Shown one piece after another: positions 16,831 through 26,874 of a stretch of 64,000 nucleotides of DNA; within the stretch, counting starts at the first letter, position 1, and the number at the start of each line of letters is the position of its first letter. The notes below the pieces were generated by a model. The model searched no databases and was not told the DNA's origin. It worked only from the letters and a program-made list of their open reading frames with translations. Position numbers and translations under genes: made by a program. Origin of the DNA: Ilyomonas sp963847085 (GTDB lineage Bacteria; Bacteroidota; Bacteroidia; Chitinophagales; Chitinophagaceae); contig CAWJYO010000011.1 in the NCBI GenBank assembly GCA_963847085.1, positions 124,001 through 188,000 of the forward strand, read 5' to 3'.

Positions 16831-18144
16831 TTAACTCGGGTTCCCAACCTTTTTCATATTCACGCTTCCATAAATTCATTGCGTCATTGTTATGAAGAAT
16901 ATGGCCATTATTTGTATCGCAATATAAAGTTGAACCGGTGCGCTGTGCAATGTTCGCAAGGTGGCAAAGCAAAACACTTTTACTTCCTTCACTTACTGGC
17001 GAATTCAATTTTGCTTCGCCACGGATACTGTCAATAAAATTATGAAAGTGATAAAAATCTAAATTGCCCGTGCTGCTCACTGCGTTAGAAGCATCGGCTT
17101 GTGTGTTTGTTTTTACCTCTTTTACCAGTTTATTATCATACATCAAATATTTTATAACCGCCACCGCCATCATTTACCAAAGTACCTTTATCACCATAAA
17201 TAATAAAGCCTCTGCCCTCTCCTTCAACAGGGTAAAAATTGCAGCTACGGCTTTCCCAGGTAATGGCTTTGCTATCGCCAAACTCGAAGGAAGCAATTTG
17301 CGTATCGGGCGTTTGCCAATCATCTTTAAACGCATACCTGCCACCGGCTGATGTAACTTTTGTAGGATAATCAACACCCAAAAACCAACGGCAGCAATCT
17401 ATTTCATGCGTACCGTTGTTACAGGCTTCGCCGGTGCCCCAATGCCAGCGCCAGTGCCAGTTGTAATGCACTAAATTATCAACAATAATCTTTGCGGGGT
17501 GCCGGGCCTTGCCAAAGTTCAAAATCAAGCGTTGGTGGCACAGGAACTTTCTTGCCAAAACCAATGCTTTTGCGGTTGTTCGCATACCAGGCTTTGCCCA
17601 AATACGCATTGCCAATGATCCCTTCATGCACTTCTTTGGCACCTTGTATGAGTGTCGGCATAGAGCGGCGTTGGTTGCCCATTTGAATAAGCTTGTTATA
17701 TTTGTTCATTGCCTGAACAATCAGTTCGCCTTCGTATGGATTTTGCCCGCAAGGCTTTTCAACATATACATGCTTACCATGTGCTGCGCCGAGAATGGCG
17801 GCAGGTGTATGCCAATGGTCGGGCATGGCAATAACAAGCGCATCAAAATCTTTTTGTTCTACCAGTTTGCGAATGTCTTTCACCAATGTTGGCTTGCGCG
17901 GTGCATCTTTTAAAGCATCCATGCCATTGGCAATGGCTTTTTCTTCTACATCGCAGATATAAGCCAATTCTACATTGGGTAATTGTGAGTAACATTTAGC
18001 CAGATAAGAACCACGGCTGTTAACGCCCGAAACCGCAAGCACAACTTTATTGCTTGGTGCATTTTTGCCGAAGATGGGAAAGTTAAGAATGGTAATGCCG
18101 GTAGTTGCCAGCGCAGTGTTTTTAATAAATTGTCGGCGAAGCAT
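16811..18144 (-). CDS. Gfo/Idh/MocA family oxidoreductase, Tat-exported (two frame breaks)
   Basis: Begins MLRRQFIKNTALATTGITIL, a twin-arginine type signal, then a Rossmann domain ('KVVLAVSGVNSRGSYLAK', 'DALVIAMPDHWHTPAAILGAAHGKHVYVEKP' with the EKP motif) and the C-terminal domain ('HYNWHWRWHWGTGEACNNGTHEIDCCRW', 'GGRYAFKDDWQTPDTQIASF'). The frame breaks after 'APRKDY' and after 'GGGYKIFD'; removing one base at 17484 and one at 17140 gives a continuous protein to the stop at 16811. NAD(P)-dependent sugar oxidation is the family activity. It follows a DUF1080 gene, a pairing consistent with 3-keto-sugar metabolism in the periplasm (inference). Confidence 0.82.
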
Positions 18145-18189
18145 GATATAGATTTATGAATTATGATTTGTGAATTGTGAATTTTGGAT

Positions 18190-18250
18190 GGTGAGTAGTG
18201 AATAGTGAGTGGTGAATGATAATATGTAAACTCACTATTCACTACTTACC
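18190..18250. repeat. Inverted repeat of GTGAGTAGTGAATAGTGAGT words
   Basis: 18190-18210 and 18230-18250 match as reverse complements at 20 of 21 positions, separated by 19 nt. The hairpin lies between the DUF1080 gene and the oxidoreductase on the minus strand, so it would sit inside the shared transcript and could attenuate it or protect RNA ends. Just beside it (18150-18182) is a run of GATTTATGAATTATGATTTG-like words. Confidence 0.7.
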
Positions 18251-18255
18251 ACTCA

Positions 18256-19635
18256 CTATTTCAGCACTTTTATTTTGATGCTTCTGAAACTTACTTCATT
18301 GCCATGATCCTGCAATAAAATATGCCCTTGCTTTGCTTCACCAAAATCTTTCCAAACCTTGTATTTACTAATGGCAACTAAATCGCGAAATTCTTTAGAA
18401 CCACGTTCGTATTCCAGCACTTTGATGCCGTTTAAGTAATGTTCAACATGATTGTTAGGATACACTACAATTCGTCCCCAATTCCATTCGCCGGGCTGGT
18501 GAATAAAACGGCTTTCTTTTTTTGCCGGAATTAAATCGTACAATGAAGCCAGGGTTCTGTCACCATTTCTACCCAGTTTCGCATCAGGATGCAATGAATC
18601 GTCTAACACCTGGTATTCCAGGCCAATGGCAGAGCCAGTGTTATTCTCACTAAGCGTTACAAAATATTTTACACCGCTGTTGGCGCCGGGCGTTAATTTA
18701 AATTGAAATGATAAATCGAAGGCTGCATATTGATCAAGCGTTACCACATCACCGGCGCTGCCGCCTTCTTTGCCTTGAGACGAAAGCACTGTAATTGTTC
18801 CGTCCCTGATTACCCATTCGCCAAATGGAAAACTGTCTTTGTAAGCACCGCGCCAGCCTTTACTTGTTGTTCCATCAAACAATAATTTCCAGCCACTTCC
18901 TTTTTCATAATTGCATAAGTAGTTTGGAATAGTATTCAACACATACACATCTTTCGGAAACGGTGAAGGTTGTACGTTGTTTGTTTTTATACGGATATTT
19001 TTAAAATAAATTTTTTCACCCGCCAGCTTTGCATTGTTGCCAATGCTGTGAACCTGCAAGCCAATAAAACCTTTGGTATCGAATGTATCAACCATATAAG
19101 CAGCCGGTACATTGTTAATCCAGGTTTTGGTTTCGTTGCCAATGCACTCAATCTTAATATGGTTCCAGTCTTTTAGTTTAAAAGCATTTTGTGCCGATGA
19201 ATGAAACGACATTGGATACAGCCAGTCGCGCCGGCCTTCATCATAAATACCAGCCGTCCAGCGGCGCGATGAAGGATCTAACTCGTACTGATAACCAAAT
19301 ACTTTTCCTTTGCCTCCGTTTCCGGCAGCATCGAAATGAGAGCGAAACTGAACACCGGAATTGGATGTGGTATCATCAATCTTTGCATCCAGTTCCAAAA
19401 CAAAATCGCCATATTCTTTTTCGGTAATTAAAAATGAATTGGGCGAACCAACCACTGTGCTGCCAACTATCATCCCGTTCTCTACTTTATAATCGGCAGT
19501 GCCAGCTCCTCTTTTCCAACCGTTGAGCGTTTTCCCATCAAATAAAGAAGTATAATCCGACGAGCTTTTTTGCGCCGCAGAAAATAAAAAAAACAGGCAA
19601 AAACAAAAGGACAATAAAAAGAAAAATGGCTTCAT
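18256..19635 (-). CDS. Secreted protein with two DUF1080 (3-keto-disaccharide hydrolase-type) domains
   Basis: 459 residues with a signal peptide (about residues 1-21, ending FSAAQ). Two LamG-like DUF1080 domains: the first from 'YTSLFDGKTLNGWKRG' with 'NSGVQFRSH', the second from 'WKLLFDGTTSKGWRG' with 'GANSGVKYFV' and a closing 'SFRSIKIKVLK'. DUF1080 proteins have been linked to hydrolysis of 3-keto-glycosides; the adjacent Gfo/Idh oxidoreductase would supply the 3-keto substrate. This pairing supports a role in glycoside breakdown, though the sugar is unknown. Confidence 0.85.
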   Translation of the reverse strand: MKPFFFLLSFCFCLFFLFSAAQKSSSDYTSLFDGKTLNGWKRGAGTADYKVENGMIVGSTVVGSPNSFLITEKEYGDFVLELDAKIDDTTSNSGVQFRSHFDAAGNGGKGKVFGYQYELDPSSRRWTAGIYDEGRRDWLYPMSFHSSAQNAFKLKDWNHIKIECIGNETKTWINNVPAAYMVDTFDTKGFIGLQVHSIGNNAKLAGEKIYFKNIRIKTNNVQPSPFPKDVYVLNTIPNYLCNYEKGSGWKLLFDGTTSKGWRGAYKDSFPFGEWVIRDGTITVLSSQGKEGGSAGDVVTLDQYAAFDLSFQFKLTPGANSGVKYFVTLSENNTGSAIGLEYQVLDDSLHPDAKLGRNGDRTLASLYDLIPAKKESRFIHQPGEWNWGRIVVYPNNHVEHYLNGIKVLEYERGSKEFRDLVAISKYKVWKDFGEAKQGHILLQDHGNEVSFRSIKIKVLK

Positions 19636-19838
19636 GGCAAACTATTGTGATTGTTTTGTAAAGTAAAGCAATGGTTAATGAATAACTCTCTTTTGCCATC
19701 ATTATTTAAGTGAACAAAACAAACCTCTCGGCTAAAGCAACAGACGAAGCTTTTCATACACCTTGTATCTTTATATTTTATCGTTAATAAATAGCAATTT
19801 ATTATCAAATTAAGTTTCGCTAATCTTCTAATTTCTGC

Positions 19839-19847
19839 TACATTTGC
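19839..19847 (+). promoter_or_regulatory. -7 promoter element of rpsO
   Basis: TACATTTGC is an exact match to TAnnTTTGY and lies 51 bp before the rpsO ATG, giving a leader of about 45 nt. The -33 element is not clear. Confidence 0.5.
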
Positions 19848-19897
19848 CGCCAATTTAAAAATGCCTTTCAAAAGGCAGGCAACAAACCAGTTTACAA

Positions 19898-20170
19898 ATG
19901 TCTTATTTAACAACAGAAAGAAAATCAGAAATCATTTCAACATTTGGCGGCGATGCCAAAAACACAGGTTCAATAGAAGGACAAATTGCAGTACTTACTG
20001 AGCGTATCGCCGGTATTGCAAAACATTTGCAAAGCAATAAAAAAGATTTTTCTACCAACCGTGGTTTGCTTCAATTGGTAGGTAAGCGCAAACGTTTACT
20101 GTCTTACATGCAAAAACACAATTTAGTAGGTTATCGCGCTTTGATTGAAAAGTTAGGACTTAGAAAATAA
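19898..20170 (+). CDS. rpsO: 30S ribosomal protein S15
   Basis: 90 residues, the full family length: 'MSYLTTERKSEIISTFGG', 'NTGSIEGQIAVLTERI', 'HLQSNKKDFSTNRGLLQLVGKRKRLLSYM' with the H-x(6)-D-x-x-x-x-R-G-L motif, and 'YRALIEKLGLRK'. It binds the central domain of 16S rRNA. It is followed by a terminator and then pnp, the classic rpsO-pnp order. Confidence 0.97.
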   Translation: MSYLTTERKSEIISTFGGDAKNTGSIEGQIAVLTERIAGIAKHLQSNKKDFSTNRGLLQLVGKRKRLLSYMQKHNLVGYRALIEKLGLRK

Positions 20171-20193
20171 GCGATATGTTATCAATATAATTT

Positions 20194-20232
20194 ATTCCCA
20201 ATCCGCATCTTCGGCTTGGGAATACTTTTTTA
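20194..20232 (+). terminator. Terminator / attenuator between rpsO and pnp
   Basis: ATTCCCAA (20194-20201) pairs with TTGGGAAT (20216-20223); the loop holds a further CCGCATCTTCGGC mini-stem, and the hairpin is followed by ACTTTTTT. It probably ends most rpsO transcripts, allowing separate control of pnp. Confidence 0.7.
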
Positions 20233-20327
20233 TGATATTATTGCTACCCTCATTTCATTTATTCATCAATCGGTATCCCAGTTACCTTACATTGCAAACC
20301 GATTGTTTTTAAAAAGAATTATAAAAT

Positions 20328-22558
20328 ATGCTGACTCAACCGAAGAGCGTAACATTTGATTTAGGTAACAACCGTGAAGTAACGATTGAGACCGGCAAAC
20401 TTGCCCGACAGGCAGATGGCGCTGTTACCGTAAAACAGGGCAACAATATTATTTTGGCAACAGTGGTTGCCAACAAGGAACCAAGAGAAGGACAAGACTT
20501 TTTTCCGTTGAGTGTAGATTATCAGGAAAAATTTGCTTCTGCCGGTCGCATTCCGGGTTCTTTCTTTAAACGCGAAGCGCGCCTGAACGATTATGAAGTT
20601 TTAACCAGCCGGTTAGTGGACCGTGCTTTGCGTCCGCTTTTTCCTGACGATTATTTCTGCGAAGTACAGGTTATTATTAACCTCATTTCAAGCGATGAAC
20701 AAGTAATGCCCGATGCGCTGGCTGGCTTAGCTGCTTCGGCTGCTTTGGCGGTTTCAGATATTCCTATTAAAGAAATGATATCAGAAGTGCGTATCGGGCG
20801 TGTAGATGGTCAGTTCATTGTCAACCCATCGCGCAGCGAATTAGAAAAAGCCGACCTTGAATTTATCATTGCTGCCACCGAAAAGAATTTAATGATGGTG
20901 GAAGGCGAAGCCAAAGAGTGCAGTGAAGAGGATTTGGTAAAAGCGTTGGAACTGGCTCACGAAGCCATCCGCGTACAAATTAAAGCACAGGAACAATTGC
21001 GCGATTTAGTAGGCGTTACGGGCAAAAGAGAATATAAAAAGCCTGAACAAAATGAAGCTTTACACGAAACTGTAATGGCTTATGCAAAAGATAAGATTTA
21101 CGAAATTGCCAAAAGCGGTTTAAGCAAACATGAACGCTCTGCAGGTTTTAAAGTCATCAAAGATGAACTGATTGCCTGCTCTTGGCGAAGAAGCGACTGA
21201 CGAGCATAAAAAATTAGCCAAAAAATATTTCTCCGACGTTGAATGGGAAGTGGTTCGCAACATGATTCTGAATGATCGTGTTCGCTTAGATGGTCGTAAA
21301 TTAGATGAAGTGAGACCACTTGCTATGGAAGTTGACCCGCTGCCAACGCCACATGGTTCTGCTCTTTTTACACGTGGCGAAACACAATCCATTACTACCG
21401 TTACACTCGGTACTCCTTTAGATGATTTGTTGGTTGAAAGTGCAGCCAAATCTCACGACTCAAAGTTTTATTTACACTATAATTTTCCTCCTTTCAGCAC
21501 TGGTGAAGTAAAGATGTTGCGTGGACAAAGCCGTCGTGAAATTGGTCATGGAAATCTTGCGATGCGCAGCTTAAAACAAATGATGCCTGGCAGCGATTAT
21601 GCTTACACAATAAGGGTTGTAAGCGATATTTTAGAATCGAATGGTTCGTCTTCAATGGCTACTGTTTGTGCCGGTTCGCTGGCATTGATGGATGCTGGTG
21701 TACCCATTCCAAAGCACGTAAGCGGCGTGGCAATGGGCCTGATTACAAGTGCCGAAAGCAAGTATGCTATTCTTACTGATATTTTGGGTGATGAAGACCA
21801 TCTCGGCGATATGGACTTTAAAGTTACCGGCACACGCGATGGTATTTGCGGCGTGCAGATGGATATTAAAGTGGATGGCCTGAGCATGGATGTAATGCGT
21901 GAAGCATTGGAGCAAGCCCGCAAAGGCCGTTTGCATATTTTGGATGCGATGTATGAGTGCATTCCCGAACATCGTCCTGAAATGAAACCACATGCGCCGC
22001 GTATGGAGAAAATTATCATTGATAAAGAATTTATCGGTGCTGTAATTGGACCTGGTGGTAAAATCATTCAGGAAATACAAAAAGAAACCGGCACCACCAT
22101 TAACATTGAAGAAGTTGGTGAAACAGGTGAAGTAAGCATCTTTGGTACGCAGAAAGAAGGTGTTGAGAATGCAAAGAGCTGGATTGCCGGAATTGTAGCA
22201 GTACCTGAAGTTGGCAGCGAGTACGAAGGCACCGTAAAAAGCATTAAAGATTTTGGTGCGTTTGTAGAATTTTTACCAAAGAAAGAAGGTTTGCTGCACA
22301 TCAGCGAAATTAGCTGGAAGCGGTTAGATACAATGGAAGGTGTGTTGAAAGAAGGTGATAAAGTAAAAGTAAAACTGGTTGATGTTGACCCTAAAACAGG
22401 CAAGTTCCGTTTGAGCCGGAAAGCATTGATGCCAAAGCCTGAAGGCATGGGCAGTAGTAGCATAGTAGCGGGAACAGTCGTCCGCCACAAGGGCAACAGC
22501 TAATCAGTCGAACCGTCCGCGTCCACAGATAACACCTAAAGTGAATAAAGAAGAATAA
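20328..22558 (+). CDS. pnp: Polyribonucleotide nucleotidyltransferase (frame broken near 21177 and in the C-terminal tail)
   Basis: Two RNase PH-like domains ('MLTQPKSVTFDLGNNREVTIETGKL...' to 'IMEMI'-type helix region; second domain 'VRLDGRKLDEVRPLAMEV', 'FPPFSTGEVKMLRG', 'DILGDEDHLGDMDFKV'), then KH ('IGAVIGPGGKIIQEIQKETG') and S1 ('GSEYEGTVKSIKDFGAFVEF') domains. The first frame ends after 'KDELIAC'. Dropping the T at 21177 gives ELIAALGEEATDEHKKL, joining the halves. As read the second part stops at 22503; one or more extra bases near 22460 and 22501-22505 would restore a Gln/Pro/Arg-rich tail (SNRPRPQITPKVNKEE) to a stop at 22556-22558. The enzyme degrades RNA phosphorolytically. Loss would be surprising, so sequence error is the better reading. 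Confidence 0.9.
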
Positions 22559-22595
22559 GGAGATTTATGAATTGTGATTTATAAAGGCACAGAAA

Positions 22596-22651
22596 TTTAT
22601 GCAAAAACAAAAGCCTCCCGACATGTCGGGAGGCTTTTGTTTTTGCATAAA
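22596..22651. terminator. Bidirectional terminator: perfect 56-nt palindrome
   Basis: 28-bp arms are exact reverse complements meeting at CATG (core CCTCCCGACATGTCGGGAGG). The outer arms carry GCAAAAACAAA (22601-22611) and its inverse (22636-22646). pnp (+) and yebC (-) converge here, and A/T runs on each side suit termination in both directions. Confidence 0.85.
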
Positions 22652-22662
22652 AAACTTGTCAG

Positions 22663-23373
22663 TTAACTTAGGTTATAATACACTTTTTGTACATCTTCGT
22701 CTTGTTCCAATTTATCAACCAATTCCAATACATCTTTTGCCTGTTCTTCTTCCAAATGAGTAGTAGTTGCCGGCAGCCGTGTAAGCTCTGCGCTAATGGG
22801 AGTAATGCCTTTGTCTTCCAGTGCTTTGCTCATGTGGCCAAACTCTTCATAAGGTGTGCGGATGATAATATTACCTTCTGCATCTTCACCAATTTCTTCC
22901 AAACCATAATCAATCAAATCCAATTCTAATTCATCCAAATCCAAACCTTCGCGTTTGATTTTAAATTCACCCATGCGATGAAACAAAAAACCAACCGAAC
23001 CACTGTTTCCCAATACACCATCACCTTTTTTGAAAATGTTTCTCAGGTTGGCTACAGTTCTGGTCGGGTTGTCCGTTGCAGATTCTACCATTACCGCTAC
23101 ACCATGTGGCGCATAGCCTTCATAAACAATCTCTTCAAAATTGTCCATTTCCTTACCCTGTGCGCGTTTGATGGCAGCTTCTACCCTGTCTTTCGGCATA
23201 TTAACGCCTTTAGCGTTCTGCATACACCGGCGCAATGCAGAGTTTGTATTCGGGTCGGGTCCGCCGGCCTTTACGGCAATGGCAATTTCTTTTCCAATGC
23301 GTGTAAATTGTTTTGCCATCTTATCCCAGCGGGCAAACATGGTGGCTTTTCTTACTTCAAATATGCGTCCCAT
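22663..23373 (-). CDS. yebC: YebC/PmpR family regulator
   Basis: 236 residues from the ATG at 23371-23373; an in-frame ATG at 23430 would add 19 unrelated residues. The signature N-terminus 'MGRIFEVRKATMFARWDKMAKQFTRIGKEI' is followed by 'NSALRRCMQNAKGVNMPKDRVEAAIKRAQG', 'YEGYAPHGVAVMVESATDNPTRT' and 'GVLGNSGSVGFLF'. Family members were described as DNA-binding regulators, and some have been linked to translation at stalled sites. It ends against the pnp terminator. Confidence 0.92.
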   Translation of the reverse strand: MGRIFEVRKATMFARWDKMAKQFTRIGKEIAIAVKAGGPDPNTNSALRRCMQNAKGVNMPKDRVEAAIKRAQGKEMDNFEEIVYEGYAPHGVAVMVESATDNPTRTVANLRNIFKKGDGVLGNSGSVGFLFHRMGEFKIKREGLDLDELELDLIDYGLEEIGEDAEGNIIIRTPYEEFGHMSKALEDKGITPISAELTRLPATTTHLEEEQAKDVLELVDKLEQDEDVQKVYYNLS

Positions 23374-23488
23374 AATTGTTGAGATATTTATGTTATTACA
23401 AGCTGATGAGCTATTAGGCTCGAGATGCAAGGAAATAATGAGTTTTCCTTTAAAAGAATGAGCGCAAATGTACGTGATGCTATATAAA

Positions 23489-23520
23489 TAAAAAGCCGCA
23501 AAAACAAATGCGGCTTTTTA
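23489..23520 (-). terminator. Intrinsic terminator downstream of the amino acid permease
   Basis: Arms of 12 bp (23489-23500, 23509-23520; TAAAAAGCCGCA/TGCGGCTTTTTA) enclose the loop AAAACAAA, so a GCAAAAACAAA copy (23498-23508) spans stem and loop. It lies 25 bp past the permease stop on the minus strand and before yebC. Confidence 0.8.
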
Positions 23521-23545
23521 TGTTTTCACAAATGAAGTGTCGGTT

Positions 23546-25078
23546 TTATTTTCTTTTTTCAAAGTCGGCAGCAGTAGGTAAAATGTTGTTTTTCAACCCC
23601 AACTTACTGTTTCTTTTACCATAAGTAAAATAAACAATCAAACCAATTATCATCCACATAAAAGCACTCAACAAGGTTTGATTCGGCAAACTAATGATCA
23701 TGGCGGCGCAAACCAGTATACCCAATATTGGAACCAATGGCACCAGCGGAGTTTTAAACGGACGATGGAGATCTGGATCTTTTTTACGCAAAATCATGAT
23801 ACCCAAACAAACCAGCACAAAAGCAAATAAAGTTCCGATAGAAGTTAAATCGCCCGCAACAGTGCCGGGTACAAAAGCGGCAAATAATCCTACAAAAACA
23901 AACAACACGATATTGCTCTTGTAAGGCGTGCGAAAACGTGGGTGCAAATCAGAAAATATTTTGGGTAACAAACCATCGTTGCCATCGTATAAAACACTCT
24001 TGACTGGCCCATGAGCATCACGAGAATTACTGATGAAAATCCGGCAAGAATAGCAATGAGTTACCAAAGTTGCCAGCCAAGCCATAGCCATGCATGTAAG
24101 TTTGGATAGCATAAGCTACAGACGCTTCTTTACCGGCTTTTATAAAATCGGTATAAGGCGCAACGCCGGTTAAAACGTACGAAAACAAAATATATAAAAT
24201 GGTGCAAATAACAAGCGAGCCTAAAATGCCCAGCGGCATATCACGCTTTGGATTTTTGGCTTCCTGCGCTGCTGTTGAAACGGCATCAAAACCAATAAAA
24301 GCAAAAAATACAATGCCTGCGCCCGTTAACACACCTCCCCAGCCGTGCCTAAAAAATCGGAATAGCGAATACTGCGAACCGTCAGGTTGCATAGCAGGTG
24401 GTGCATCGGCAGGAATAATATACGGTGTATGATTGGCCGGATTAATATAACCCCAGCCGATGACAATAAACACCAGAACGATAGCATACTTTTACAATAA
24501 CGATAATGGTATTTACGGTTGCAGATTCCTGTGTGCCTTTGATTAAAAGAAGAGATAAGATTAATAAGATGAGTAAAGCCGGTGCATTGATGATACCATG
24601 ATGCATAATGTTGCTTGCATCCAAAGCCGATTCAAACGGTGAATGGCACCATTCGTAAGGAATGCGTTTGCCAACCAATGTTGTTTAAATATTCACTCCA
24701 CGAAATAGAAACTGTGGCTGCACCTAACGCGTATTCCAATATTAAAGCCCAGCCAATTACCCAGGCAATCAACTCGCCCATGGTAGCATAAGCATACGTA
24801 TAGGCACTGCCTGCAATAGGAATGATAGAAGCAAATTCGGCATAACACAAACCCGCAAAAGCACAACCAATGGCAGCAATGATGAAAGAAACGGTTACGG
24901 CGGGCCCGGCATGTTCGCCAGCCGCTAAAGCCGTACGCACAAACAAACCAGCACCAATAATTGCTCCTATACCCAAGGCAACCAAATTGCCTGCAGTTAG
25001 CGTTCGTTTTAATCCCTTTTCGCCTTCATCGGCAGAAGCTAATAACTGGCTCAGAGGCTTCTTTACAAATACACTCAT
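23546..25078 (-). CDS. APC superfamily amino acid permease (several frame breaks)
   Basis: The start 'MSVFVKKPLSQLLASADEGEKGLKRTLTAGNLVALGIGAIIGAGLFV' has the family's first helix motif G-x-G-A-I-I-G-A-G. Later blocks include 'GWALILEYALGAATVSISWSEYL', 'GIVFFAFIGFDAVSTAAQEAKNPKRDMP', 'DGLLPKIFSDLHPRFRTPYKSN' and a hydrophilic C-terminus. The reading is split over four frames: extra bases at 24677, 24486, 24080 and 24058 and one more change near 23985 restore a permease of about 500 residues with 12 helices. It resembles cationic amino acid transporters (YfnA/CAT-like). The substrate is unknown. Terminator at 23489. Confidence 0.8.
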
Positions 25079-25167
25079 AAATTGGTTTTATTGTTATTGT
25101 AGTTGATGATGGAAAAGTAAGGATTAATCTATTTCAGTGAAACAAAATCTTTAGAGCAGAGCCTCTT

Positions 25168-25708
25168 TTATAAATATTGATGATAGTCTTTTATCTTTTG
25201 CGATAATCGTGCAGCGAGATAACTGTTTCCATCTTTGAGTTCTTCCCAAATCATCTTTGAATCATCGTAGATAATGTTGAACTTTTTCTTTCTTCCAATC
25301 CTGTGGTGGAGGCATTAAATTGGTAATTCTGTCTGCCAGCTTTACCGCCCACACTTCCTTTTGCTGTTGCTTAATTCGTTGTACACTGTCTTTGATTTGA
25401 TCCTTTTTTGGCAACCTTTCATTTTTGGTAAGTGCATCAACAGCAGCGGCTATTTCTTTTCCAAACTGTTGTTTTATTTCTTTCAATGTTGTGTCTGTAT
25501 CTTCAACCGTATCGTGAAGCAAAGCGACTTGCACTGCAAAGCCCAAATCAAATTCATCTGAATGCGGAGCCGCCACCAAAACTTCCATTGCAACATCAAC
25601 CACATGCACAATGTAAGGCAATTGTGTTCCTTTTACTTTTTCACCTGAAGCTTCGTGTTTAAGAGCAGCAAACGCTAAGGCTTGCTGGTAAAGCGTTTGA
25701 ACATTCAT
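25168..25708 (-). CDS. HD-domain (p)ppGpp hydrolase-like protein, single domain (frame broken near 25276)
   Basis: From the ATG at 25706-25708 (MNVQTLYQQALAFAALKHEA) the protein has the RelA/SpoT hydrolase signatures 'QLPYIVHVVDVAMEV' (H), 'ALLHDTVEDTDTT' (HD-x-x-x-E-D) and 'AVKLADRITNL' (K-L-A-D-R-x-x-N). As read it stops after 'EKVQHYLR'; removing the base at 25276 continues to ...YDDSKMIWEELKDGNSYLAARLSQKIKDYHQYL, stop at 25168, the usual ending. It lacks synthetase, TGS and ACT domains, so it is a small alarmone hydrolase / MESH1-like enzyme. Adenine-nucleotide or NADPH phosphatase activity is also known in that group. A 57-nt upstream extension to 25765 is unlikely. Confidence 0.75.
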
Positions 25709-25819
25709 AGGTTTGTTTTTATTGAAATTTTGAACCACAAAGTCGCAAAGAACACAAAGATTCACGAAGTGTTCATCTTTTGTTTTTACTAAAACTTTTT
25801 GCCTTCACACCTTATTGCT

Positions 25820-26791
25820 TTAAGCAATGTTTTGCTCTATTGCCTGGTATGGATGAATTTTATCAATTTCTAAAATGGTAGTTTTGCCGTCTTCGCTTTC
25901 ATGATACATAGGAACAAATTTCGCTTCAAAAATAATTTCATCATAGGTATAAGAAGTGCGTTGCAAAACGGTGTTGGAATACACATCATCAAAGCCACGT
26001 ATCAATACATACAATTCCAAATCGGCTACTTTCATATCTTCTGAAGTCAAGTTAGAAAGCGGGCTGTTTTCATCCATCGGATGAACGACCGTCCAGTTCA
26101 TCATTAAACTATCTACGCGGCTTCTTTCTAAACTCAAGCTGTAAAACTTGTATTGCATCTCGCCATTTTCTTCTACCTGAAAGCTGCAGGTAACCTGGAT
26201 ATTCACATCGGTAAGCGTATGCCCGTCTTTATAAGGCACCATGCGAAACATAAGTGCTTTTATATTTTTATAAGGAGAAACAAGAGCATGTTTGCTAAAT
26301 AAGATATTTGATCTTGGCCGCGAGAACCTGCCATAAATTAAACCGGTTGCCAGGGCAAAAGAAAGAAAACCAAACATCGCTTCAAACGAAGCCACAAGAT
26401 TGGCCGAATCGCTTATTGGATTTAACCTGCCGTAGCCAACCGTAGTAAATGTTTCGGTGCTGAAAAAATACAGTTCTTTTATTTTACCCCATTCTGTTGT
26501 AGCCACAAAACCTTGGTAACAATGGGTTCCCATCATCACATAAATAACAGTGAAACCAATGTTGATGCAAACAAAAAATACAACGATAGCGAGCAAGAAC
26601 TTCCATCTCGGCATATTGAGCATGGTTCGATACAAGCTAAACCTGTCAACGACATTCAACCCATCTTTGCGTACATTAAAGCTGCCATCTTTGTTAATAA
26701 AACGACCACCATAACTATTGGGGTTGGTGCCAAAACCTGTGTCATTATTGCTTTTAAACGAAGAATTTAATCCTTTGAATGAAATAGCCAC
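25820..26791 (-). CDS. Inward-rectifier potassium channel, KirBac type
   Basis: 323 residues. A first membrane helix (FLLAIVVFFVCINIGFTVIYVMMG), a pore loop 'FSTETFTTVGYGRLNPIS' with the TVGYG selectivity filter, a second helix (AMFGFLSFALATGLIYGRFS) and a C-terminal cytoplasmic immunoglobulin-like Kir domain ('HALVSPYKNIKALMFRM', 'DVNIQVTCSFQV', 'YTYDEIIFEAKF'). Length is that of KirBac proteins. It conducts K+ across the inner membrane. Its neighbours show no obvious functional link. Confidence 0.93.
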   Translation of the reverse strand: MAISFKGLNSSFKSNNDTGFGTNPNSYGGRFINKDGSFNVRKDGLNVVDRFSLYRTMLNMPRWKFLLAIVVFFVCINIGFTVIYVMMGTHCYQGFVATTEWGKIKELYFFSTETFTTVGYGRLNPISDSANLVASFEAMFGFLSFALATGLIYGRFSRPRSNILFSKHALVSPYKNIKALMFRMVPYKDGHTLTDVNIQVTCSFQVEENGEMQYKFYSLSLERSRVDSLMMNWTVVHPMDENSPLSNLTSEDMKVADLELYVLIRGFDDVYSNTVLQRTSYTYDEIIFEAKFVPMYHESEDGKTTILEIDKIHPYQAIEQNIA

Positions 26792-26874
26792 AATAGAATT
26801 TTTGATTGCTGATTTATAATCGTGATTTACGAAGGCGAGTTTGTTTTTGCCACAAAATCGTTATTGAAAAAAGT

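Noticed and set aside
17970..18242. Minus-strand frame reading as repeated His/Ser/Tyr words
   Set aside because: It is the translation of the GTGAATAGTGAG and TTCATAAATC word repeats and runs into the true oxidoreductase start in another frame.
21603..22496. Several long minus-strand frames opposite pnp
   Set aside because: They are shadows of a conserved coding sequence on the plus strand.
20328..22558. Programmed frameshift in pnp
   Set aside because: There is no slippery heptamer at 21177 and many unrelated genes show the same kind of break, so a sequencing cause is preferred.
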